Assembly (NCBI GenBank): GCA_946479995.1
Contig: CAMLIU010000160.1
Span: 1-5,257, forward strand
DNA: 5,257 nucleotides
Reading direction: 5' to 3'
Origin: an uncultured Gemmatimonadota bacterium
Lineage (GTDB): Bacteria > Gemmatimonadota > Gemmatimonadetes > Gemmatimonadales > Gemmatimonadaceae
Shown: piece by piece, positions 1 through 5,257 of the stretch
Layout of the letters: each line of letters opens with the position of its first letter
Position numbering within the stretch: position 1 is the first letter of the stretch
Program-made: the position numbers and the translations under genes
Notes under the pieces: generated by a model
Told to the model about the DNA's origin: nothing
The model's input: the letters and a program-made list of their open reading frames with translations, nothing else
Database searches by the model: none

Positions 1-841
1 CCTTCAGGTGCTCGCCGGTCATGATCGGGCGCTCGTCGAGCATGTACAGGTAGCGGTACGTGGTGCCCGCCACGACGGTGGAGTCGTTGCCGAAGCGCAC
101 GACCTTGCCCGGCGGCAGCGCGGCGATGACGGCCGAATCGGCGAAGAAGTTCTTCAGCAGCTCGTCGTAGCGCGCCTCATACATGAACTCGCCGGGCATC
201 TGGCCGGCGAGGATCAGCTTGGAGACCTCGCCGGTCGCCTTGGCGGCGGTATCGGCGGCGGCGCTGTCGACCCTCGCGGCCGTCTTCGCGGAGTCGCCGC
301 TCGTGAGCAGGCCGTTCAGGCCCGGGCTCTTCTGCTGTCCGCCGGCAGCGTTCGCCGCGGGAGCCAACCCGACGCCCTTCGCGCGCGCGATGCCGTCGAG
401 CCGCGGCAGCACCTTCTCCAGCGCCTTGGTCTTGTCGGTGATCTGGAAGGCGAGGAAGGCCTGGTCCTGCGCGAGCCTGATCGCGCGCTCGCGATCGTCA
501 ATGCCCGGGATGTCGACGAGAATGCGGTCGTTGCCGGCCTTCTGGACGATGGTCTCCGAGACGCCCATTCCCTCGATGCGCGTGCGCACGACCTTGAGCG
601 CGCGATCGATCGCCTCGCTCTTGTTGGCCACGACCCCCTTGGACTCGTCTACGTCCAGGGCGAGGTGCATGCCGCCGGAGAGGTCGAGCCCCTTCCGCAG
701 CGGCACGCGGCGCGTCACGGTGTCGTAGAAGGTGCCGTCGGCATGGCGCTGGCGGGTCTTCACGTCACGCGGAAAGAGCGCCCAGGCGGAGAGCAGCACG
801 AGTCCGACGATGATCGCCAGACGGTACTTCAGGTTGGACAT
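1..841 (-). CDS. secD: Protein translocase subunit SecD, N-terminal half (3' end off the window)
   Basis: SecD is an inner-membrane RND-family subunit that, with SecF, uses the proton motive force to help pull proteins through SecYEG. The 280 complete codons visible are about half of a usual SecD. Seen: a short basic N-terminus, one hydrophobic helix at about residues 8-23, the conserved GLDLSGG motif at 51-57 (family form GLDLxGG), and the periplasmic P1 region with a long helix near 77-92 and the segment ILVDIPGIDD at 107-116. An Ala/Ser/Gly-rich low-complexity insert follows at about 155-205. The fragment ends just after RPIMTGEHLK, which resembles the approach to the second transmembrane helix; the remaining helices lie beyond base 1. 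The ATG at 839-841 is chosen because it directly precedes the signal-anchor helix and lies four bases after the ribF stop. No purine-rich Shine-Dalgarno is visible; the upstream bases are pyrimidine-rich. The reading frame is open to the left edge with no internal stop. Confidence 0.95.
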   Translation of the reverse strand, partial: MSNLKYRLAIIVGLVLLSAWALFPRDVKTRQRHADGTFYDTVTRRVPLRKGLDLSGGMHLALDVDESKGVVANKSEAIDRALKVVRTRIEGMGVSETIVQKAGNDRILVDIPGIDDRERAIRLAQDQAFLAFQITDKTKALEKVLPRLDGIARAKGVGLAPAANAAGGQQKSPGLNGLLTSGDSAKTAARVDSAAADTAAKATGEVSKLILAGQMPGEFMYEARYDELLKNFFADSAVIAALPPGKVVRFGNDSTVVAGTTYRYLYMLDERPIMTGEHLK

Positions 842-845
842 GCGA

Positions 846-1835
846 CTACTGGGTGGAGGGAGGTACGGGCGTGGAACCAATAAGGTTACGCGAACCGGCG
901 GGAGCCGTCAACGCGCGTCGCGCGTCGCGCTCGTCGGCGGCGAGCTGCTGGGCGAGTGCGGCCGCGTCGGGGAAGCGGACGATGTCGCGCAGTCGTGCGA
1001 CGAAGCTCACCTCCACCACGTCACCGTAAAAATTGCCGCTGGCCTCGAACAAGTGCGCCTCGATCGTGCGCCGGTCGTCGTCGAAGGTCGGTCGCCCGCC
1101 CAAACTGAGCATGCCGCCGAAGCGGCCCCGCGGTGTCGCCACCGCCACGGCATAGACCCCGTCGAGCGGCAGGAGTTTCCTCGCTGACTCCGGCACGACG
1201 TTGAGGGTGGGGTAGCCGAGGAGCCGGCCGCGGGCGTCCCCGGCGACGACGGTGCCGGTGAGCGCGTAGGGGCGGCCGAGTCCGGCCGCGGCGTCGTCGA
1301 GCCTTCCCTCGGCGACTGCGCGCCGGATGCGCGAGCTGCTGACCGGGTCGCCGGAGGCGGACTGGACCGGCGGCACGACATCCACGTGAAATCCGCGCAG
1401 GCGACCGAGGTCGCGGAGCGTCTCCGCGTCACCCTCGCGGCCGCGGCCGAACCCGTGGTCGTGGCCGATGAGGAGCTCCGACATGCGGAAGCGCTCGCGC
1501 AGCGTGAGGTCCACGAACTGCTCGGCGGACCGCTTCGCGAAGGCCGGGGTGAAGGGCACGATTGCCACGTACTCGAGACCGGTGCTTGCGAGTGCGGCAA
1601 GCTTCTCGTGGCGCGTGCTCAGCAACAGGGGCGCGGACTCCGGGCGCACGACCTCGAGCGGGTGGGGCTCGAAGGTGACAAGCAGGCTGGGAAGCCCCAT
1701 TTCCCGCGCGCGCTGCACGAGTCGCGCGAGCACATCGAGATGCCCGCGGTGGACGCCGTCGAAGGTCCCGACGGTGATCACCGTCCCGCGCACATGCGGC
1801 GGGAGGGGCGACGGCGAGTCGTGCACGAGCTTCAC
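846..1835 (-). CDS. ribF: Bifunctional riboflavin kinase / FAD synthetase
   Basis: This cytoplasmic enzyme phosphorylates riboflavin to FMN and then adenylylates FMN to FAD. At 329 aa it has the usual length for prokaryotic RibF. The N-terminal FAD-synthetase domain (about 17-170) is a nucleotidyltransferase fold: GTFDGVHRGH at 23-32 contains the HxGH site, GHDHGFGRGREG at 124-135 is the family G-rich loop, and SSSRIRR at 166-172 is the second signature. The riboflavin-kinase domain (about 185-308) shows GRLLGYPTLN at 203-212, a variant of the PTAN motif with Thr210 and Asn212 as expected Mg/ATP ligands, then DGVYAV at 225-230, GGRPTF at 246-251 and the expected catalytic Glu259. The family Asn before the xGxRPTF strand is Ser244 here. 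The GTG start at 1833-1835 follows the truB TGA by one base and has a GGGTGGA ribosome-binding site; it places the first beta strand about 18 residues in, as is normal. I see no FMN riboswitch, and the one-base gap leaves no room for one. The Pro-rich C-terminal tail runs up to secD. Confidence 0.97.
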   Translation of the reverse strand: MKLVHDSPSPLPPHVRGTVITVGTFDGVHRGHLDVLARLVQRAREMGLPSLLVTFEPHPLEVVRPESAPLLLSTRHEKLAALASTGLEYVAIVPFTPAFAKRSAEQFVDLTLRERFRMSELLIGHDHGFGRGREGDAETLRDLGRLRGFHVDVVPPVQSASGDPVSSSRIRRAVAEGRLDDAAAGLGRPYALTGTVVAGDARGRLLGYPTLNVVPESARKLLPLDGVYAVAVATPRGRFGGMLSLGGRPTFDDDRRTIEAHLFEASGNFYGDVVEVSFVARLRDIVRFPDAAALAQQLAADERDARRALTAPAGSRNLIGSTPVPPSTQ

Positions 1836-1836
1836 G

Positions 1837-2715
1837 TCAGTCCACCCGATGCATCACGACGCGCGGCTGCCACCGTAGGCCGTCGGCTTCCGCCAGCGCG
1901 AGGAGGGCGCCGCTGCGCGGGTCCACGAGGGCAGCGCGCGGCGCCGTCTCCACTGCCCCACGATCGATGGCGATCCCCCGCAGCACGCGCTCCGCGTCCG
2001 CCTCCGTGAGCACGACGTGCGGCAGCGCCGGGAGCGCGTCGAGCGCCGGCCGGAGGGCGACCGTGCGCTCGCGCAGTTGCTCGAGCGTCACGGCATCACG
2101 CACGTGAAAGGGACCACTCCGCGTGCGGCGAAGGGCCGCAAGGTGCGCGGCGCTGCCCGTGAGCCGGCCGAGATCGCGCGCGAGGGCGCGGATGTACGTC
2201 CCGCCGCCGCAGGAAATCGTGGCGAAGAGCGTATCCCCTTCGCGGCGCAGGTCGCGCCACTCGAACACCTCCACCAGCGCCGGGGTGAGCTCCAGCGCCA
2301 CGCCGGCGCGCGCCGCCTCGTAGGCGCGCCTGCCGCCGACGCGCTTGGCCGAGTACGTCGGGGGCAGCTGGTGCAGCATGCCCGTGAGCTGCGGGAGCGC
2401 GGCGTGGATGACCTCGTCCGTCGGCGGCGCCGCCTCCCGCATCGTGGCGCCCCCGAGGTCATCGGTATCGGTCTCGCGGCCGAACGCGACGGCTGCTTCG
2501 TACTCCTTGGGCACACCGTCGAGGTGCGGCAGCAGTCGGGTCGCGCGGCCGAAGAGAAGGACGAGCAGCCCGGTGGCGAAGGGATCGAGGGTACCCGCAT
2601 GGCCGACACGCTTTTCCCCCACGGCGCGCCGCGCCGCGAGGACGACGTCGTGGGAGGTCACGCCGGCGGGCTTGTCGACGAGGAGCAGCCCGTCAGCCGC
2701 CGTCGCGTCCCTCAT
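1837..2715 (-). CDS. truB: tRNA pseudouridine(55) synthase TruB
   Basis: TruB isomerises U55 in the T-loop of elongator tRNAs to pseudouridine and also acts as a tRNA-folding chaperone in the cytoplasm. The 292 aa chosen here is normal for the family. Seen in order: GLLLVDKPAGVTSHDVV at 9-25 (the family N-terminal strand), HAGTLDPFATGLL at 39-51 with catalytic Asp44, KEYEA at 70-74 with the active-site Tyr72, YSAKRVGGRRAYEAARAG at 121-138, CGGGTYIRALARDLG at 169-183, and LRRTRSGPF at 195-203. The C-terminal part (about 225-290) looks like a divergent PUA-type RNA-binding region. The start is the ATG at 2713-2715. The frame stays open upstream to 2901 inside rbfA, but that extra sequence is not TruB-like, and the ATG fits the conserved N-terminus. 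A GTG lies directly before the ATG, and AGGTG abuts it, too close for a classical ribosome-binding site. The start lies inside the last codons of rbfA, so translation is probably coupled. Nothing suggests loss of function. Confidence 0.97.
   Translation of the reverse strand: MRDATAADGLLLVDKPAGVTSHDVVLAARRAVGEKRVGHAGTLDPFATGLLVLLFGRATRLLPHLDGVPKEYEAAVAFGRETDTDDLGGATMREAAPPTDEVIHAALPQLTGMLHQLPPTYSAKRVGGRRAYEAARAGVALELTPALVEVFEWRDLRREGDTLFATISCGGGTYIRALARDLGRLTGSAAHLAALRRTRSGPFHVRDAVTLEQLRERTVALRPALDALPALPHVVLTEADAERVLRGIAIDRGAVETAPRAALVDPRSGALLALAEADGLRWQPRVVMHRVD
1841..1847 (-). promoter_or_regulatory. Ribosome-binding site of ribF inside the end of truB
   Basis: GGGTGGA on the minus strand lies five bases before the GTG at 1835, within the last codons of truB. 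It is a one-mismatch Shine-Dalgarno sequence at the right spacing. It is the best such site among the four starts visible here and supports the GTG over later in-frame starts. Confidence 0.5.
2693..2715 (-). other. 23-base rbfA/truB overlap (translational coupling)
   Basis: The truB ATG (2715) lies inside the last eight codons of rbfA, whose TGA is at 2695-2693, so the two genes use different frames over 23 bases. Ribosomes ending rbfA would stop just downstream of the truB start, a geometry that allows re-initiation. With the one-base truB-ribF gap and the four-base ribF-secD gap, this supports one coupled transcript. The overlap is seen; the coupling is inferred. Confidence 0.7.
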
Positions 2716-3118
2716 CACCTGGCGCGGGAGGCGGGGCGTCGGAGGGTGCTTCGGGAGCTGGGCCGTTCTCGCCGCGGACCTGCGCCAGCAGCTGCTCGAT
2801 GCGCGCCGCGTGCGCGATGCTCTCGTCATTGCGGAACTCGATCTCGGGCGCCGCGCGCAGCCGCAGGGCGCGGCCGACGCGGCCACGCAGATGCGGCGCA
2901 ACCGCGGCGAGGCCCTCGAAGGTCGCTGCCCGCTGCGCCTCGGAGCCGAGGACGCTGACGAACACCTTCGCGTGGCGGAGGTCGCGGGTGACCTCGACGG
3001 CGGTGACGGTGACGAGCCCCAGGATGCGGGGATCCTTCACGTCGTTGGCGAGGAAGGTGGCGATCTCCTCGCGCATCGCAGCGGCGACGCGGTCGGAACG
3101 GTGATGTTCAGGAGACAC
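2693..3118 (-). CDS. rbfA: 30S ribosome-binding factor A
   Basis: RbfA is a small KH-like protein that binds the immature 30S subunit near the 5' helix of 16S rRNA and helps late subunit maturation and cold adaptation. The 141 aa product carries the family signatures: HRSDRVAAAMREEIATFL at 6-23, VKDPRI at 27-32, VTVTAVEVTRDLRHAKVFVSV at 36-56 (the central strand and helix region) and the C-terminal helix motif with FRNDES at 95-100 followed by IEQLL at 107-111. Residues from about 116 to the end form a Pro/Ala/Gly and acidic tail, probably disordered, as in many RbfA proteins. The GTG at 3116-3118 is chosen because it sits a normal distance before the first helix and no ATG or other start lies upstream in frame within the gap; the next ATG (residue 15) would delete half of the first helix. 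No Shine-Dalgarno is visible before it. Its last 23 bases overlap truB. Confidence 0.95.
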   Translation of the reverse strand: MSPEHHRSDRVAAAMREEIATFLANDVKDPRILGLVTVTAVEVTRDLRHAKVFVSVLGSEAQRAATFEGLAAVAPHLRGRVGRALRLRAAPEIEFRNDESIAHAARIEQLLAQVRGENGPAPEAPSDAPPPAPGDEGRDGG

Positions 3119-3124
3119 GGGAAT

Positions 3125-3134
3125 GCACCGGTGC
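3125..3134. repeat. 10-bp perfect palindrome before the rbfA start
   Basis: GCACCGGTGC reads the same on both strands and ends six bases before the rbfA GTG codon, in the place where a Shine-Dalgarno would normally lie. It could be a minor protein-binding site or part of leader RNA structure. Palindromes of this length also arise by chance several times in a GC-rich window of this size, so no function is claimed. Confidence 0.3.
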
Positions 3135-3145
3135 GGGACGAGAGA

Positions 3146-3175
3146 GGCGGGCGCGCCCGGAGGAGCGCGCCCGCC
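3146..3175 (-). other. GC-rich RNA hairpin just after infB (weak terminator, attenuator or processing site)
   Basis: On the transcribed strand, GGCGGGCGCGC (3175-3165) pairs perfectly over 11 bases with GCGCGCCCGCC (3156-3146), enclosing the 8-base loop TCCTCCGG. It begins six bases after the infB stop codon. The following bases are TCTCTCGTCCC, which is pyrimidine-rich but not a true T-run, so full rho-independent termination is doubtful, especially as rbfA follows with no visible promoter. Partial attenuation, 3'-end protection of infB mRNA, or an RNase processing point are equally possible. The inverted repeat is seen directly; the function is inferred. Confidence 0.55.
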
Positions 3176-3181
3176 GCGCGG

Positions 3182-5257
3182 TCAGCCCTGCTGGGCCGAC
3201 TCGAGCGTGCGCGCGACTTCTTCCGTGCGGTAGCACTCGATGCGATCGCCGACCTTGAGGTCGTTGAAGTTCTCGATGCCGATGCCGCACTCGAAGCCCT
3301 CGCGGACTTCCCTCACGTCGTCCTTGAAGCGGCGGAGCGAATGAATGGTGCCTTCGTAGATCTCCACGCCGTCGCGAATGATGCGGACGCGACCGTCGCG
3401 GCGAATGATGCCGCTACGGACGGCACATCCCGCGATGACGCCGATCTTGGGCACCTTGAAGGTCTCGAGCACCTCGGCCTCGCCGAGCACGACCTCGCGC
3501 TCCTCCGGCCGCAGCATCCCTTCCAGCGCGGCGCGCACGTCGGCGACGGCCTCATAGATGATGCGGTACAGCTTGATGTCCACGTTCTCGCGCTCGGCGG
3601 CGGCACGCGCGTTGTTGTCCGGCCGCACGTGGAAGCCGATGATGATGGCTCCCGATGCGCGCGCGAGGAGGATGTCGCTCTCGGTGATCGCGCCGACGCC
3701 GCGGTGCACGACCTCCACCTGGACCTCGCTCGTGCCGAGCTGACTGAGCGCGTCGGCGAGGGCTTCCGCCGGGCCGCCCTGGTCGGCCTTGATGAGGATG
3801 CGCAGCGAGCGCACCTCGCCGGCCGTCGCCTGCGACATGAAGTCCTCGAGGGTGACGCCGCGCGTGGTGCGGCGGCTCTTGGCCTCGCGGTCGAGCCGCT
3901 CGCGGCGCTGGGCCACTTCACGGGCGGCCCCTGCATCCTCGACGACGAGGAGCTGGTCGCCGGCCATGGGCACCCCCTGCATGCCGAGGACCTGCACCGG
4001 GATCGCCGGGCCGGCCTTCTTCACGCTCTTGCCACGCTCGTCGAGCAGCGCGCGGACGCGGCCGGAATACATGCCGACGATGAAGTCATCGCCGACGCGC
4101 AGCGTACCGCTCTGCACGAGCACGGTGGCCACGGGGCCCTTGCCCGGATCGAGCTGGGCCTCGACGACCGTCCCCGTCGCGCGCTTGTCCGGATTCGCCT
4201 TCAGGTCGAGCAGCTCCGCCTGCAGGAGCACCTGCTCGAGCAGCTCGGGCACGTTGGTGCCCTTCTTGGCGGAGATCTCCGTGCTGAGCGTGGTGCCGCC
4301 GAACTCCTCGAGCACGACGCCGTGCTGCAGGAGGTCCTGCTTCACCTTCATCGGATTCGCCTGCGGCAGGTCGATCTTGTTGATGGCCACGATCATCGGC
4401 ACGCCGGCATTCTTGGCGTGGGAGATGGCCTCGATGGTCTGCGGCATGACGGCGTCATCCGCGGCGACGACGAGGATGACCTCATCGGTGACCTGGGCGC
4501 CACGGGCACGCATGGCGGTGAACGCCTCGTGACCGGGGGTGTCGAGGAAGGTGATCATCTTGCCGTTCGGCAGCTCGACGTGGTAGGCGCCGATGTGCTG
4601 GGTGATGCCGCCGGCCTCGCCCGCCACGACGTTCTCCTTGCGGATGTAGTCGAGGAGCGAAGTCTTGCCGTGGTCCACGTGGCCCATGATGGTGACGATG
4701 GGCGGACGCGGCTTGAGGTCCTCCGGCGCGTCGGTGGCGCCGGGCACGACTTCCTCGGCCTGGTACTCGTCCTCGCGGACCGCCTGGAAGCCGAACTCGC
4801 CGGCGATCAGCTCGATCTGGTCGAAGTCGAGCCGCTGGTTGACGGTGATCATCAACCCGAGGTTCTTGAAGGCGAAGCCGACGATCTCCGTGGGCGACAC
4901 CTTCAGGATCTGCGCGAGCTCGCTGACCGTGATGAACTCGTTGACGCGGACGAGCTTCTTCTCGCGCTCGACCTCGGCGGCGCGCAGCGCCTCCGCTTCC
5001 TCACGCATGCCGCGGCGGTCGGTGCGGCCGCCGCGCGAAGGCGCTCCACGCATGGAGGCCATCGTCTTCGCGATGTTCGCATCCACCGCTTCCTGGTCCA
5101 CGGCGCCACGCTTGCCCTTCTTGCGCCCACGCGCCGGCGCACCACTCGGCGTAAGGCGGTTCCGGCCAAGAACGGCGCGACCAGCGAGCCTGGCGCGTCG
5201 ATCGAGGGGCAGGACGCCGAGGCGGCGCGCGAGGCGGCCGCTGCGGCCCCGCCGGTG
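3182..5257 (-). CDS. infB: Translation initiation factor IF-2 (N-terminal part off the window)
   Basis: IF2 is the GTPase that brings fMet-tRNA to the 30S subunit and promotes 50S joining. The frame is open from the right edge to the TGA at 3182, giving 691 visible residues; the true start and the IF2 N-terminal linker are missing. A GTG at 5099-5101 is an internal Val, not the start: basic linker sequence (GRKKGKRGA) runs straight into it in frame. Numbering from that Val as residue 1: an IF2N domain at about 51-117, then the G domain with P-loop GHVDHGKT at 140-147, G2 GITQHIG at 165-171, DTPGH at 187-191, NKID at 241-244 and SAK at 277-279. The beta-barrel domain II is at about 305-390, a charged linker helix at about 395-423, domain III at about 430-530, and the C-terminal fMet-tRNA-binding barrel at about 540-625 with RRFKDDVREV at 590-599 and ECGIGIENFNDLK at 604-616. 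All GTPase motifs are intact. The first 34 visible residues are unusually Arg-rich (see findings). First visible gene of the operon; nusA would be expected upstream. Confidence 0.97.
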   Translation of the reverse strand, partial: HRRGRSGRLARRLGVLPLDRRARLAGRAVLGRNRLTPSGAPARGRKKGKRGAVDQEAVDANIAKTMASMRGAPSRGGRTDRRGMREEAEALRAAEVEREKKLVRVNEFITVSELAQILKVSPTEIVGFAFKNLGLMITVNQRLDFDQIELIAGEFGFQAVREDEYQAEEVVPGATDAPEDLKPRPPIVTIMGHVDHGKTSLLDYIRKENVVAGEAGGITQHIGAYHVELPNGKMITFLDTPGHEAFTAMRARGAQVTDEVILVVAADDAVMPQTIEAISHAKNAGVPMIVAINKIDLPQANPMKVKQDLLQHGVVLEEFGGTTLSTEISAKKGTNVPELLEQVLLQAELLDLKANPDKRATGTVVEAQLDPGKGPVATVLVQSGTLRVGDDFIVGMYSGRVRALLDERGKSVKKAGPAIPVQVLGMQGVPMAGDQLLVVEDAGAAREVAQRRERLDREAKSRRTTRGVTLEDFMSQATAGEVRSLRILIKADQGGPAEALADALSQLGTSEVQVEVVHRGVGAITESDILLARASGAIIIGFHVRPDNNARAAAERENVDIKLYRIIYEAVADVRAALEGMLRPEEREVVLGEAEVLETFKVPKIGVIAGCAVRSGIIRRDGRVRIIRDGVEIYEGTIHSLRRFKDDVREVREGFECGIGIENFNDLKVGDRIECYRTEEVARTLESAQQG

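Noticed and set aside
8..883. Long plus-strand open frame (291 codons) opposite secD
   Set aside because: It is the antisense shadow of secD. Its Arg/Ala/His/Gly-rich product matches no family I recognise, and the opposite strand gives a clear SecD with motifs.
1836..1840. FMN riboswitch before ribF
   Set aside because: There is only one base between truB and ribF, and I see no riboswitch-like conserved segments in the preceding coding sequence.
1386..2009. Plus-strand open frame opposite ribF and truB
   Set aside because: It is an antisense shadow crossing the truB-ribF junction and shows no recognisable motif.
2716..2901. Upstream extension of truB to a start within rbfA
   Set aside because: The extra residues are Arg/Ser/Ala-rich, unlike TruB, and come from rbfA read in another frame; the ATG at 2715 fits the family N-terminus.
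2017..2958. Plus-strand open frame of 313 codons opposite truB and rbfA
   Set aside because: It spans two well-identified minus-strand genes, has low-complexity Arg-rich composition and shows no domain; long antisense frames are expected at this GC content.
3119..3181. Promoter for rbfA in the infB-rbfA gap
   Set aside because: The 63 bases are almost entirely GC-rich and contain no sequence resembling a -10 or -35 box; the hairpin and palindrome are the only structure.
3789..4532. Plus-strand open frame rich in Ser/Thr/Arg opposite infB
   Set aside because: It lies wholly within the conserved IF2 G domain, domain II and linker coding region, and its composition is typical of an antisense frame.
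5099..5101. GTG as the start of infB
   Set aside because: The frame continues upstream through typical basic IF2 linker residues, and IF2 proteins in most phyla are longer; the start is taken to lie off the window.
4903..5169. 88-codon minus-strand frame overlapping the infB linker
   Set aside because: It overlaps the clear IF2 frame and its product is Arg/Ser-rich with no motif. The other-frame openness at the very edge is discussed as a finding instead.

Overview
The window is a compact stretch of conserved housekeeping genes from a GC-rich bacterium, all read from the minus strand. In transcription order (right to left) they are infB (start off the right edge), rbfA, truB, ribF and secD (3' half off the left edge). 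I found no plus-strand gene, RNA gene, mobile element or CRISPR array, and no gene-free stretch longer than 63 bases.

Layout: infB ends at 3182. A 63-base gap holds a strong GC hairpin and a 10-bp palindrome. rbfA starts at a GTG at 3118 and overlaps the truB start by 23 bases. truB ends one base before the GTG start of ribF, and ribF ends four bases before the ATG of secD. This spacing points to one polycistronic transcript with translational coupling.

The genes link translation, ribosome assembly, tRNA modification, flavin cofactor supply and protein export. IF2 places initiator tRNA on the ribosome, RbfA matures the 30S subunit, TruB makes pseudouridine 55 in tRNA, RibF makes FMN and FAD, and SecD drives late steps of Sec export. 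The infB-rbfA-truB core is the widely conserved nusA/infB operon. ribF after truB is common in many phyla. secD directly after ribF, with no rpsO between, is less usual.

Organism: high GC, GTG starts, a mixture of starts with and without Shine-Dalgarno sequences, an Ala-rich insert in SecD and the ribF-secD junction would fit a Gemmatimonadota-like lineage. This is an inference from overall resemblance, not a demonstrated assignment. I see no undescribed biological system here. The best second looks are the infB-rbfA hairpin, the uncertain reading frame at the right edge of infB, and the secD start and insert.
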